Shown piece by piece: positions 1 through 11,500 of a stretch of DNA of 64,000 bases. Under the pieces are notes generated by a model. It saw only the letters and a program-made list of their open reading frames with translations, did no database searches and had not been told where the DNA came from. Location of the stretch: contig BFEA01000005.1 of the NCBI GenBank assembly GCA_003427395.1, positions 2,277,476 through 2,341,475 on the forward strand. The letters run 5' to 3'. The translations under genes and the position numbers were made by a program. Within the stretch, counting starts at the first letter, position 1. The number at the start of each line of letters is the position of its first letter. The stretch is from Chara braunii. Taxonomy: Eukaryota; Streptophyta; Charophyceae; Charales; Characeae.

Positions 1-369
1 AGGGCGAGGCAGTCCAGGAGGCTGCTCTTGCCAATGCCAGGGCAAGCCAGGGGCTGGCGCTGCAGCTCCTGCTGAGGCTGGCGTGGGGAACAGGCCAAAA
101 ATAGCCTGTTCCGGAAACCCTAGTTTGTTGCCTGAGTTCTAGGGCAGGACGATCTTATGAGGGCCCGAAAGTGGCCCTCCGTTTCAGGCTGAAAAGTCTC
201 AGGGCTGAAAAGCCCTGTTTTAGGCTGAAACGACATAGGGCCTGCATGCCCTCATTTTCAGTCTTTCAGGCTGAAACTACATGGGGCCTGTAAGCCCTTA
301 TTTCTAGGCTTTTAGGCTGAGAATGCGGGACGGGCCCTGCAGGCCCGTGTGGCTACGCAGTATGCCACA
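1..369 (-). repeat. 3' LTR of element A, partial
   Basis: Nearly identical to 7878-8245. Its inner edge (base 369) carries the same terminus as the outer edge of the 5' LTR: reading in the element sense it starts TGTGGCATAC. The outer part, with the CT microsatellite and the CA terminus, lies left of the window, so the left target-site duplication cannot be checked. Confidence 0.93.
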
Positions 370-384
370 CCCCCCCCCTCCTTG
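370..384 (-). other. Polypurine tract of element A
   Basis: In the element sense this is CAAGGAGGGGGGGGG directly before the TGTGG terminus of the 3' LTR, the expected position of the plus-strand primer of an LTR retrotransposon. Confidence 0.88.
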
Positions 385-395
385 AAAGACCGAGC

Positions 396-1688
396 TTACC
401 TGCGAGGGCGAAGCTGTCTGTCTGAGGGAGGGACCACAGTCCGGGTGGGAGGGGCAGGTCGTGAAGCTCCCTGAGCTAACCTTTGTTGCTCGTAGTGAGC
501 GTAGATCAGCGGTGCGGATGCTTTCAAATCTGTTCCTGAAATCCACCGAGTGTCGTCGGGATCGCATGCTTTGAATGTAACTTTGTACTGTCGAGGCTTC
601 CTGCCGTACTTGCGATCCGTGATGACGCGGTCAACTCCCTGATGACCATCCATAGAAGGAGGGTCCTGCGATCGTCGGCCCGGGAAGTCGTCGCTCTTAG
701 CTGGTGTGTATGTCGCCAGCTTCGAGGCATGAAAGACTGGATGGACCGTCAGATGCGGGGGAATGTTGATCACAAATGAAGGGCCATCGGGCTCATCGCC
801 CGTTACTGATGTTACGGGCCATGGTCCAAACCACTTGGGAAGCAGTTTGCGTGAAACATCCTGTTCCAGTGCAAACTCTTCCGCAGAGACCCAAACCAGA
901 TCACCGGCGCGGATTGGACATGGCACGCGACGCCTGTTGGCTTGCTACTGCATGCGGACTTGAGCCTTTTGCATGTTCGCGCGGGCTTGAGCCAGCAATT
1001 CCCTGTACTTCCGGACGGAAGTGGGAGAGCAAGCGGTGTCGATGTCGGCTGGTCATGGGAGGAGCAGATCGGCGAAGATTCGGCCTTTCCGTCCACCGTC
1101 GTGCAACTCAAATGGAGTCACGCCGATCGCCGGGTGCCCCGAAGTGTTGTAGGCGAACTCGATGTCGGGGAGGCGGTCAACCCAATCTTTCTAATCCGGA
1201 CGGATGAGCGTACGAAGCGTCATTTGAGCGGTTTGATGTGCCCGCTCCGTTTGCCCGTTTGTCTGTGGATGCCGAGCCGAACTTGATTTCATCTTCGTGC
1301 CGGACTCCTGCATGAGAGCGGTCCAAAATATCGACATGAAGCGAGTGTCGCGGTTGCTAACTATGTCTTCCGGTACACCGTGGCCGCAAATCCAGCCGGT
1401 GTGCAAGAGGCGTGCCAGCTCGGGAGCCGTGGAGTAGTATTTGCAATGGAGAAAACACGCATACTTACTCAAACGGTCCACGACCATGAGGATGCCGTCG
1501 TGCCCGAGCCGGTCGCGGGGGAACGGACTAGTGACGTCCATGGCAATGGAGAGACCGGGTTCCTGTGGGATAGGCATCGGGCGCAACTCGCCATAGGGAT
1601 TGCGGTTGCGGGGCTTGCTTCGTCGGCAAACTTCGCAAGAGTCGCAATACCAAGTGACATCGGTAATGAGGTCGGGCCATCGGAATCA
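396..1688 (-). pseudogene. Element A integrase and chromodomain-like tail (decayed)
   Basis: Continuation of the pol frame after a TGA at 1686-1688. Integrase zinc finger: the His pair lies just upstream (about 1700-1760, HDSRLADHFG) and the CDSCEVC cysteines just below 1686. Catalytic core: first Asp in AMDVTSPF; second in SNRDTRF, where the position of the catalytic Asp is Asn (codon AAC, rc of 1353-1355); Glu in GQTERAHQ. The tail ends with a GPWPVTSV/FHASKL block and a chromodomain-like stretch near 450-600 (VDRVITDRKYGRKPRQYKV). In-frame stops: TAG 1191-1193, TGA 1053-1055, TAG 945-947; no frameshift. Integrase would insert the cDNA and the tail may guide it to chromatin; this copy is inactive. 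Confidence 0.9.
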
Positions 1689-4496
1689 TTGTCGAAGTCG
1701 TGCAATAGTGCGATTGACTCCGAAATGGTCGGCGAGTCGCGAGTCATGGTACTCCCCGAGAAGGCGAGTTTGAAGACGACAGTCTCGTGGGACACACAAT
1801 AAGTCCTTGCCTCTCGAGTGGAGGAGCAAGTACCCGTTGACAATGCGATAGTGGCTGGCCGGCGGGTGATCCGAAGATAGCTGCGCATACAACGTGGCGT
1901 AGTCCGGATCAGACTCATATCCCCGGATGAACTGTCGCTGGAGTTCCTCGTCGAATGCGAAGGCATGATGTGTCATAGCGCAAAGATCGAGTCTTCGCGA
2001 GAGTGCATCTGTTGCGCGATTGGAGAGGCCAGGAAGATGTTTCGGTGTGAAGTCAAATTGGTCGATGAAGTACATCCATCGTCCGATCGTGCTGCTCACC
2101 GTATTCTACGTCTCGTAGTAGGTCAATGGGTTGTTGTCCGTGACCCATGTGAACCTTCGACGCCCAAGGAGGAAGTGCCGCCATCGCTTGAGAGTCATCA
2201 TGAACGCGAGTAGCTCCTTCTTCCTTGCATCATCAAGTGAATTGATGGGAGGCACTTTGTGGCTGAAATACTCCACAGGGTGCCAGTCCTCGCCGTCGTG
2301 TTGTTCCAAGACTGCCCCAATGCCATAGCCGGGAGCGTCTATTGTCACTCTCGTAGGCAGGACGGGGTCATAGATGCTAAGGACGGGTGCCATGACCATG
2401 ACCGTCTTAAGTGCTTGGAATGACCGGCGTGCGTCGTCATCGAATACGAAAGGTGCGGCAATCCTCGAGTATTCGGTGATGAATCGCTGATAGTAGCCCG
2501 CCAATCCCATGAATGAACGAACGTCCGTGGTGTTGGTGGGCTCGGGCCATACGCGGATGGCCTCGATCTTGTCCGCAAGCGGACGGATGCCTTGCGGCGT
2601 CACATAATGTCCCAAGTACTCCAGCTCTTGCCGCGCGAATTCGCATTTGTCGCGGTTGGCTTTGTACTTGGCTTGTCGTAGCCGCTCCAAAACGGTGCGC
2701 AGGTGCTCCACATGCTCGTCCAAACTCCGGCTGTACACCAAGATGTCGTCGAGGTAGATGAGTACGAATCTATCCAACGTGTGTCAGAACTCCGTTGTCA
2801 TAGCCGTTTGGAATGTGGCTGGGGCATTCGTAAGGCCAAAAGGCATAACCAGCCATTCGAAATGCCCATATCGAGTCTTAAACGCGGTCTTGTAGCAGTC
2901 CTCCTGCCAGATCTCGAGTTGGTGATATCCCGATTTGAGGTCTAGCTTGGAGAAGAACTTGGCGCCGCCCAACCGTTTGAGGAGGTCGTCGATGAGTGGA
3001 AGAGGGCCGACGTTCTTGACTGTTTGCGCGTTGAGCTTGCGATCATCAATGCACAACCGCAAATCCTTGTTCTTCTTCCGGACGAAGAGAACGGGAGCAC
3101 CGTATGGCGAGGAGCTAGGCCGAATCCAGCCTTTCTCAAGAAGGTCGTCGAGTTGTGCCCGTAGCACACTTAACTCTTCCTCGCTCATTCGGTAGATGCA
3201 ACCACACGGAGGTACAACCCCGTCCTCGAGGATGATCTGGTGGCGGATGGGTCGATCCACCACTACTCCGTGCGGGCCTTCGAACACGTCGCCGTAGGCG
3301 TCGAGAAGCTCGATGATGCGTGGGTCCGAAGATGAGTCCGTCGATGAAGCGTCATGGGGCGTGAGGGCGTGGAGAAAACACACCCCCATCTCCTCGATGT
3401 CGTCTCTGATGATGGAAACTCGCATGCTTGCGACGGACACCATGTGGCAGCTAATCGAAGGGTGAGGAGGCACCGTGCATGGGACTAGTACTCCATTCCG
3501 ATCACGAACGTGAACGGTGCGGCGGTAGAAGTTCACCGGGTAATCCTCGCTTCGCAGCCATGACATGCCCAAGATCATGTCGAATTTGGTGTCCAAAATA
3601 TCGAAGGACACCGCCTCGCTTGCATGCGGGGCAAAGTACACGGGGACGTCATCAATGCACCGGTCGAATGACTTGTGCGTGCGACCGTCTGCCAACGTGA
3701 CTTGCGTAGGCTGGGACTTCCTCCGGACGCGTGGGCCAAGGCCGGCGCGTACCATAAAGTCCTGGCTCATGTAGTTGCGAGATGCTCCGCAATCGATCAA
3801 AGCGCTGCAGGTCGCCTCTCCGATCTGAATGCGTACATATAACAATGGTGCGTCGACGTCGTCGTACCGTTGTGTCTTGAACTCGCGGTCGATCTTCGCA
3901 ATGTAGGCGTGAAGGTCGACAACCTCTACTCCGGCGTCCATCAACGGAGTTGGTACTGTAGTGTGCAAGTAATCCCGCAATTGTGCCATGAGCACGTTGC
4001 AATGCGGTTTCGGCAATCGACCAGACCGGGGAAGGGGCATCCATTGGAAGTCTGCAAACGTCAACGGGTCGAGCTCTTCAAGTCTTGACCATATCGTCGA
4101 ATCCCTGGCTATAGATGGCGGCGAAGCTGCCGACTCGGTTGCCGATGGTAGTGAAACCGTGCATGCGGTGGATGGTTGCACGTGGAGCGGTTGGTCCAAC
4201 GGTGGGACCAAGTGGACAGCATAGTCCTCGTAAGTGTACCGAGAACTTACGACATTCGCATCCTCCCCAGATGTGTAGGAGGCCGCTAGCAAGGCGGCCG
4301 AATCTGGCGGAGTGAGAGGTGGAGTCGTCTCACCTCCCGCGCAACTTAGTTTCCCGAGTTGATGCAAGGCCGAACATCCTCCTTGCCTTGATCCGGGCAT
4401 TGGGAGGTCTTGTGTTTGGTGCTGTTGCACCAATAGCAGCAGCCGTAGCGGCCACGTCATTTGTATTCCGCCTCGGTCAAGTGAAACTTGACCCAT
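1689..4496 (-). pseudogene. Element A protease, reverse transcriptase and RNase H (decayed pol)
   Basis: One frame from 4496 down to 396. Aspartic protease with [12 protein letters not shown] near 3790 (Cys instead of the usual Ser or Thr after the catalytic Asp, a variant seen in some plant elements). RT blocks follow: [39 protein letters not shown], and the catalytic YLDD at 2745-2756. RNase H region includes TDNNPL. Stops interrupt the frame at 2784-2786 (TGA, between FQ..EF and LDRF) and 2106-2108 (TAG, in the RNase H/integrase connection). There are no indels across about 4.1 kb, so decay is by point mutation only. Pol overlaps the end of gag in another frame. Confidence 0.92.
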
Positions 4497-5943
4497 GGTG
4501 TTGGTTCTCCGTTTCCGGCCGGTGATGCAATTTTCGCCTTCCTGTTTCCTCGGGACTTGTTGTTGCTTCGCGGCTGGACCGCAGCCACCTGATCTCCCTC
4601 ACGTGATGCTTGGGTGGTTGCCGGGTCTTCCACAATGTTGTCCGTGTGGACTGCAGCGACATGCTGCGGACGCGGACCAAATTTTCCCTTCTCCACATAG
4701 GTTGGCTGCCACGTTGACTTCTCGTGTGCAGCCGCCCTATTAGTCTTGATGATCTCCCTTGCCTTGTCGATGATTTCGGCGAAGGTCACGTATTGCTCAT
4801 GATCACCGTGTGCAAGGCTCAAGGCGGCACATGACCGGTTGTAGAACTCCCGGCTCAGGTGCGAAAATGGCAATTCGAGATTCGGCGCCGCCGCGATCTT
4901 TTGCCATTCCGTGAGCCAGTCACGTGTCGATGTGTTGCCTTGCGTCATAGCAAAGAGGCGGTTGATGGCGAGCATCGGGGCGTCGTCCACGATGAACCGC
5001 TTCTTTCATAGCCGTGTTAACTCTTCCCAAGAGATCTTATCTTTCAAATCTGCGACGTCGACCCCGTGGACGGTTGTCAGGTGGCTCAGCCAGATCTGGC
5101 ATCCGCCTTTGAGTTGAGGAACAGTGCGCCGATGTACAAGTGCTTGGGGACGATCAGAATCCGAAGTTGCGTCGTAAAGCCCTCCCACCAGATGACCGGG
5201 TCTTGATGCATGTAATCATCGAACTTCTCCATTTGGAATGTCGGCATCTTGTAATGTTGCGGGGTGTTGCCATCCTTGTTAGGCAGCTGGTGCAGTTGCT
5301 GAACCTCGGTCTTCAAGGTGTCCAGCTGCTTACTGATGGTGGCCGGCGCCGCGAAGGTGCTGATGTCTCCTAGCATTGCTACTACGTGGTCGACACGTTC
5401 CTCCAGTTGGCGGGCAGAGGGTGCACTGCTGGACTTGCCAGCCTCCGGTTTTGGTGCAGTTTGCTCCAAGTCCTGTACACGGGAATCAAGTGCCCGTGCT
5501 CCATCCTCGTGCTGAGCGTTGTGGTTCCGCATGGCCCGCTGGAGGTTCGCCAGCTCGGACTGCAGGTGGTTACAAGTGTAAACCAACCTAGTCACGAGTT
5601 TGGCCATGAATTCCTTGTGCTGCTCCTCCGGTGTCGCGTCGTCGTGCTCCTCGGATGGTTCAAAGTGCCAAAACTTAAGCTTTTCGATGCTGGTGGCTTC
5701 ATGCCGCTGTAGCAGATCCTGGGCTTCCTTGTGGCGTGCCTGGGTATCTGCGTCTGCTTCGGCCTGAAGCCGCTGCTTCTCAGCTGTTGCTGCCGCTTCA
5801 GCCTGTAGGTGGACAGCCTCGGCTGCCACCTGGCGCTGTTCCTCAGCCTCGATCAGTGCGAGCTGAGTCTGGAACCGCTGTTTGTACTCGGCAATGGTCT
5901 CGTTGGCCAGTTGGCCTGGCATGCCCAGAGCTGAGCCCGTCAT
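4346..5943 (-). pseudogene. Element A gag (decayed)
   Basis: Likely start is the Met at 5943, just below the minisatellite; upstream codons in the same frame only translate the repeat. The N-terminal half is rich in Ala, Glu, Gln and Lys and looks coiled-coil. The capsid-like middle (FQMEKFDDYMHQDPVIWWEG) loses frame near 5105, where the downstream part continues in the next frame (WLSHLTTVHGVDVADL). Stops in that frame: TGA 5006-5008 and TGA 4457-4459. Behind the second stop lies a CCHC zinc knuckle at 4397-4438 ([14 protein letters not shown]), then TAA at 4346-4348. Structural protein for virus-like particles and RNA packaging. Confidence 0.85.
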
Positions 5944-6180
5944 GGTGGCGGGGCACTGCTGACGTGGCACTGTTGCTGATGTGGCACTGCTGACATGGCA
6001 CTGTTGCTGACGTGGCACTGCTGACGTGGCACTGCTGACGTGACACTGCTGACGTGGCACTGTTGCTGACGTGGCACTGTTGCTGACGTGGCACTGTTGC
6101 TGATGTGGCACTGCTGACATGGCACTGCTGATGACGTGGCACTGCTGACATGGCACTGTTGCTGACATGGCACTGTACCA
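5944..6180 (-). repeat. TGACGTGGCA minisatellite in the leader of element A
   Basis: About 14 head-to-tail units of 13-16 bp around TGACGTGGCACTG(TTG)CTG. Seven units keep exact TGACGTGGCA; the rest differ mainly by C-to-T or G-to-A inside the CpG (TGATGTGGCA, TGACATGGCA). It abuts the gag start. A shorter relative lies at the same place in element A2 (about 50270-50385). Confidence 0.85.
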
Positions 6181-7054
6181 AACCCGAATGCAGGCAAAGG
6201 GGTGGGTGGGAGGGAAAACGCAGGTAGGGAACCCACCCAACAATACTTTCCTCCCGGCCCTAATCAACAGATAAAAATAAAAAAATAAAAAAAAGAGGAC
6301 TACTTCTTTTTTGTTTTTTTTTTGTATATCTGTCGCTCTGTTATGGGTGAGGCATGTCAGAAGAGTACTATGAGCGAGATCTAGGCCAGGTTCCACAAAG
6401 TTCCGGTTTTCAAAAAAATGCGATCTTGAAAAAAAAAATAATTGCGAAATAGAGTAGAGATGCGATTTTCAGAAAAGAACTAAATCTAGTTTCTGAGAAT
6501 ATGAAAACCTCTTTAATATGCCTAAAACGAAATGTTGATAGGCTTCGCAAGATTTCGGTTTTCAAAAAAAATTTGCGAGATAGAATGGAGATTCGATTTT
6601 CAGATAAGGATAAATCCGGTTTCCGAGAATATGACCATTTCTATCGTAATCCTAATATGCCTAGAAAACGAAATACTAACATCAGAAATTTTCGGCTATA
6701 TATGCGAATATCAGAAATTTCGGATTTTTAATATCAGAGAAACGAACTGCTACTTTCAGAACTTTTCAGATATTTGTTGCGTAAAAACGAAATACTAACA
6801 TCGGAAATTTTCAGATAAAACGAAATGCTATTATCAGGAATTTCAAGATGTTTGTTGCGTGAAAACGAAATGCTAATATAGTAATATCAGAAATTTTCAG
6901 ATAAAACGAAATGCTACTATCACGAATTTTCAGATATTCGAGAAATAATTTTTTTTTAGAGATTTGACGAAGTCCTACTTGATTTACTAATAACCGATCA
7001 ATAGATCAAGCAAGCTGGCTACTTGATTGAGCGGGTCCTCTGATTGAGAGGTCC
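6181..7054 (-). other. 5' untranslated leader of element A, AT-rich
   Basis: No gene. From about 6400 to 6960 the sequence is AT-rich and built of degenerate repeats around AAAACGAAATGCTAAT.TCAGAAATTTTCAGAT. The same kind of A-rich, repeated leader occurs in A2 (50500-51060), so it is an element feature rather than host DNA. Confidence 0.7.
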
Positions 7055-7066
7055 GCTCCGATACCA
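7055..7066 (-). other. Primer-binding site of element A
   Basis: Element-sense TGGTATCGGAGC, complementary (one difference from the common TGGTATCAGAGC) to the 3' end of initiator Met tRNA. Three bases separate it from the LTR terminus at 7070. Confidence 0.9.
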
Positions 7067-7069
7067 AAC

Positions 7070-8245
7070 TGTTGCATACCATAAAGGTGCAGACCAGAAC
7101 AAGAACCGACCTCTCATACAAAGTACAAGATAGTCTAGCGGAAGATTTAGATACCAGTGTTCCGAACAATCAATATTGCAATGCAGTCCCAACATACATC
7201 ATCATCGTTCCATGGTGTGAAGGGGCCTGGCGCTCACACGGAAGAATGCGCCAGTCCCCGCCATACACAGACGAAGAGGAGGGGGGTTTAGACGAAGAAG
7301 AGAGAAAGATGGGAATGTCGGCAACACCAAGTCTGCGATACAGGTCCCAAATAATCCCAGTCCAATGTCTGAATCCAAATGTCGAGTCTGGATCCAATGT
7401 CGTCAAGTCTCAAGTCACAACTCTCTCTCTCTGTCGTAGTCCGCTGATATTGAGAAGTCAGGGGGTGAGAGAGTGAAGAAGAGATGGCGGACTTAGAAGA
7501 GGAAGAAGAAGAACTCTCTCTCTCTCTCTCTCTCTCTGTCCGGTACTAACCTGTGAAGCTGGCGCCTTGATGCAGGTACCTCGAAGATGGAGCTGGAGCT
7601 ATGGCGCCACAGGTAAGTACCACTGGCCTCTGCCATCCATCTCTCTCCAACACTACTACTACTACTAGCGCCCTGCGCTGAAGACTACTCCTGCAGCTAC
7701 TAGCGCCCAGCGCTGAAGACTACTGCTAGCGCTAAGCTACTCCTGCAGCACTCCTCCAGAGTGCTGCGGCCGAATCCTGAAGACTGCCTCCTGCCTTCTG
7801 TCCAACTACCTGCCCGTGAAGTGCATGGGAATCCCCTATGTACTACTCGGCCTGCCTCCTGACTGCCTGCAGCTGCAGGGCGAGGCAGTCCAGGAGGCTG
7901 CTCTTGCCAATGCCAGGGCAAGCCAGGGGCTGGCGCTGCAGCTCCTGCTGAGGCTGGCGCGGGGAACAGGCCAAAAATAGCCTGTTCCCGAAACCCTGGT
8001 TTGTTGCCTGAGTTCTAGGGCAGGACGATCTTATGAGGACCCGAAAGTGGCCCTCCGTTTCAGGCTGAAAAGTCTCAGGGCTGAAAAGCCCTGTTTTAGG
8101 CTGAAACGACATAGGGCCTGCAGGCCCTCGTTTTCAGTCTTTCAGGCTGAAACGACATGGTGCCTGTAAGCCCTTATTTCTAGGCTTTTAGGCTGAGAAT
8201 GCGGGACGGGCCCTGCAGGCCCGTGTGGCTACACAGTATGCCACA
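7070..8245 (-). repeat. 5' LTR of element A (1176 bp)
   Basis: Termini are TGTTGCATAC at 7070 and GTATGCCACA at 8245 on the plus strand, an imperfect inverted pair with TG/CA ends. Contains a CT microsatellite (about 7511-7538), the GCTATGGCG motif at about 7596 and repeated GGCCTG(C)AGGCC-type blocks near the outer end. Right flank is GCATG; the matching left target duplication lies outside the window. Confidence 0.92.
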
Positions 8246-8411
8246 GCATGTCTGTTAAGAGCCCCGCAAGGGCTCATTTTCCACACATATACAACCCCTT
8301 TAGGGTGATCACACTGGCCTGTACTCAGGCCTTGGCACATATTGGCAGGCCCGCCTTCACTTAGGACGGGCAAGGCCTTTCCCAACACTGCCGAGATGTC
8401 AAATCCTCGCA
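8246..8411 (-). repeat. 3' LTR remnant of element B1
   Basis: The last 75 bp (GGCCCGCCTTCACTTAGG...TCCTCGCA) match the end of the B LTR at 14118-14192. The part nearer element A is less similar. Truncated by the insertion of A. Confidence 0.7.
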
Positions 8412-8426
8412 TACCTTCCCCCTTAG
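8412..8426 (-). other. Polypurine tract of element B1
   Basis: Element-sense CTAAGGGGGAAGGTA immediately before the TGCGAGG terminus. It shows that the internal region lies to the right of this LTR. Confidence 0.7.
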
Positions 8427-8581
8427 CTTTGAAAGCCCCGTGAGAAGCCTTTAAATTCTTCGTCCACCTGATGTCTGCAGTGATTTGGTGCAGTAGAACT
8501 TCTTGGAAGATGCAGAAGATATGACTTCAAGGAGGCCGCCTTTTCGATTTCTCTATCCATGGTTGGGGGCAGCACACATTC

Positions 8582-11500
8582 TTAATCAGATCTAAGAGGC
8601 TTGACACAAATGCGAGTATTATAGAGGTGACCATCCCAATCAAACCCGAAACCAACCAGATTAGAAATCAGATCAGACTGCTGACTACCCCTTTAATTAG
8701 CTATAGTAGTATTCTAGATGTCAAGTCTTTATGTAACTGCTCGTGGCCTACCCTATTCTCCGTACTTGACATAAAGTCTGTCTACCGTGCAGTGATCCTG
8801 AGCAATCAACAACCCCCAGCAGCTGCTTATGAATAAATTCTGAGCTGGCATACAGTGGTGTTGGTAGTCAGGTTTCAGATAGGAAGGAGTCTACTAATCG
8901 TGTAAGCTTGCAGCATAACTGCCACAACGTAAAAAGTCCTTTTACGGGGCGTCAGGATATCTTCCTGAAGGTATTTCGCAGTTAGCTGTCCTTCTATCTC
9001 AGCCACTTGCTTTTCTGCAGTAGGGTTATAAGGTTGACATCTCTAGATTGTTTGAGCGGTTAGGCAGTCCGATAACTCATGTAGGTCTGTCCACACCTTA
9101 GTTAGCCCTTGAGATCTTAGGAATAGCGCTTACCTAGCTTACTGCAAAGCTCAGTCCTTTCTGTAAAATACCTTCTCTGTTCTGCTGGTTTCTCATACAT
9201 TTGAGAAACAGATCCAGACGGAGAAAGAAGGTTTTGTATATCATTGACGACAACCATAGGCATTAGTGTAGGTTCTCTGCTTCCTATCAGAGTTCGAAGT
9301 GCCCAGTCATATGTTTGTTTTCATTCTAAAAATAAACTACTCAAAGGTGTTTATTGTAATTTTTCCAGTTACTAGTTTATAAATTAAGTTTTATATTATT
9401 TATTTGGAGAACCTCAGTCTCCGCGTCCTCATGTCTTTTAATTAGATTTTCATACAAATAATAACCTCTAGGGGTACGTGTATGGCCCTATCCATCTCTC
9501 CTTCGTTTGATTCGCCAGTCGTCATCTCTCAACATAAGTGTCATCCTATAGTTCTTTCCTTCAAGGGAAGGAGTGTTCACTATTTGTTGGACAAACACCC
9601 TGTCTATGATTCCTGGCCGGTTCCAAGGAGAATACGGACACTTAGTGACAGCATTTTCTTTCTCAGAAGAAGCTTGATAGGCCTGCCCTTCCGAAATTCA
9701 GAGATAAGGCAAATATCCCACCTGTGGTTCTGTCTGTCCCCATAGGAACAATTCAACCTTGAAGTGGTACCTCCCAGCGGAATGTCACAAAAAGCTTGTC
9801 ACTATCCGGCAAACGAGACTATTGTCCACAGTTGCCTTCCCCCTTAGCTGGGGGAACTCATTACAATTTTCATGTACCGATTACACGTCTTTCTGGTGTG
9901 GCCTACGGCAGACTCTACAGTTCTCCTTGGCCGCTGCACGAGATCCTAAAGCACAGCATTCCCACCAAAAACGATTAGTGTAGTCCCAGGTAGAGTCATC
10001 GTCTGCGAGAGCCCTATCAGGTTAAGGCCATTTAACTCTGACTTCTACCCAACCTCAGGACCTCAACTATGGTCACCCAAGCAGCTAACGGGTCTTCCAT
10101 AGACCGCTTTCCAGCTAGCTCCTCTAAGGACTCAGACACATCCCATGATCAGAGCATCATGTGGTCTAGTTGTGCCTGCGGGGTGACTAAGGAGCCAGTA
10201 ACCTCGGCCATCATTTGAGAAGGCGAGGGAACGTCTACCAACTCAACATGCGCAGAAGTGGTTACAACCTCCACGGGCCGGATGTGTATACCTTGGGAAC
10301 TGCTCGCAGTGCTTTCCCAGGTTGAAAATGCCCCATCCTCTACTTGAGGCTGCATCCTCGTGGTAACCAGCTTGTTTTGACACTGCCTCTTGGTATAGTC
10401 GTACAAGCCACACCCTTGCAGAAGTCACTCACAAATAGGTCTCCCACACACATCCCTTGCAAGATCCTTTCTAATCCGCTTAAACTAAAATATGATCTTC
10501 TCTTTTGACTCCTAGACTGGTTGCTTCGATGCAAGCCAGTCTCCTCAACCTTGTTTAAAACGACCAACTCTCCTCCCTCGGAAGTATTATGGTCGTCTAC
10601 CTCCCTGTTTAACCCCCAGGATCGTAGACTACCTCTCCCTCTCCCCGATTCCTATCAGAAACTGCGTAGAGCAGGGAAACCCCTTTCTTCTCCTGATCCT
10701 GGGTTAACTTCGTCTTCTTCCTATCACCTTGACCCTGACCCGGGTTAACAAGCCAAACCTCTACATTCAAGGCTAGCTTGCTAGGAGAAGAGAAGATGTG
10801 CACAATCGCAATGGCCTCTTCAACTAACAAATTAGTCAAAGAGATATGGGCCCTGTACTGCACCCGCCGAAACCGGTTATCCGAACTTAGAGCCTCAGCC
10901 CAAGAATCATAGCCTTCTCTCTCCAAACGCAGGTCATTGTACCTAGAGTGCGTCCGCACCCTTCCCAACCTGCTGTTGGGGACCTCGTCCTTCCTAAACC
11001 AGTAGGACACGATCTGTGATAACGCAGTCCTTGGAACCCCTTGTGTCCTACCAACAATCTGCACGGCAGCTGGCTGCGCAGGTTGTGGTACATGCGGCTG
11101 CTCTGTAGAAGCGGCCGTCTGAAAAAAAGAAGCAGCAGCATACTGAGCCTGCATGTCTACAGCTAACTGTCCGCCTGACAGACCAGTACCAAGCCTAGCT
11201 AGGAAAAGACCTGACACCGGCGGCATTCTAATGGCCGACGATGAGACAAGTAAGGGTTGCCTTTCGGTCCGGACACTGAGCGGCCCAGTTAAGGATGTAC
11301 TAATTTGTCCACGTCTACTGTCCACCCTCTGTATCTGAACCTTGCTGGAAAGGAGAAAAGTATCCATACTTTCTCGCATGGACATGGACTCTTGCATGCC
11401 TACATCGCATGCTCGCAGATCCTGCTCTGCGCTACCAAGTCTATTTCCTTCCAATCCCTCTAACCTAACTTTATCATTGTCTCCTCCACTAACTAGTATG

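Larger units (their letters stand above)
1..8245 (-). mobile_element. Ty3/gypsy chromovirus element A (3' LTR truncated by window edge)
   Basis: Minus-strand LTR retrotransposon, read right to left: 5' LTR (7070-8245), primer-binding site, long AT-rich leader with a minisatellite, gag, protease, reverse transcriptase, RNase H, integrase, chromodomain-like tail, polypurine tract, 3' LTR (369 to beyond base 1). Domain order RT-RH-IN places it in Ty3/gypsy (Metaviridae), and the C-terminal domain after integrase suggests a chromovirus. Positions 1-369 match 7878-8245 almost base for base, so the two LTRs are a pair. Several nonsense codons and one frameshift make it non-autonomous now. It is inserted in the 3' LTR of element B1. 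Confidence 0.93.

Noticed and set aside
396-4496. Reassigned stop codons (alternative genetic code) as reason for in-frame TAG/TGA in pol
   Set aside because: NTRC exons are normal, and stops of all three types fall at Trp, Gln and Arg positions in different elements; simple decay explains them.
5944-6396. N-terminal extension of element A gag (CQQCHVSSATS-type repeats)
   Set aside because: The residues come from the minisatellite; the protein-like part starts at the Met at 5943.
8560-8760. Hydrophobic, membrane-like frame at the end of the B coding relic
   Set aside because: A neighbouring frame (FGFDWDGHLYN... ending in TAA at 8582) looks more protein-like, so the hydrophobic run is probably a wrong-frame reading.
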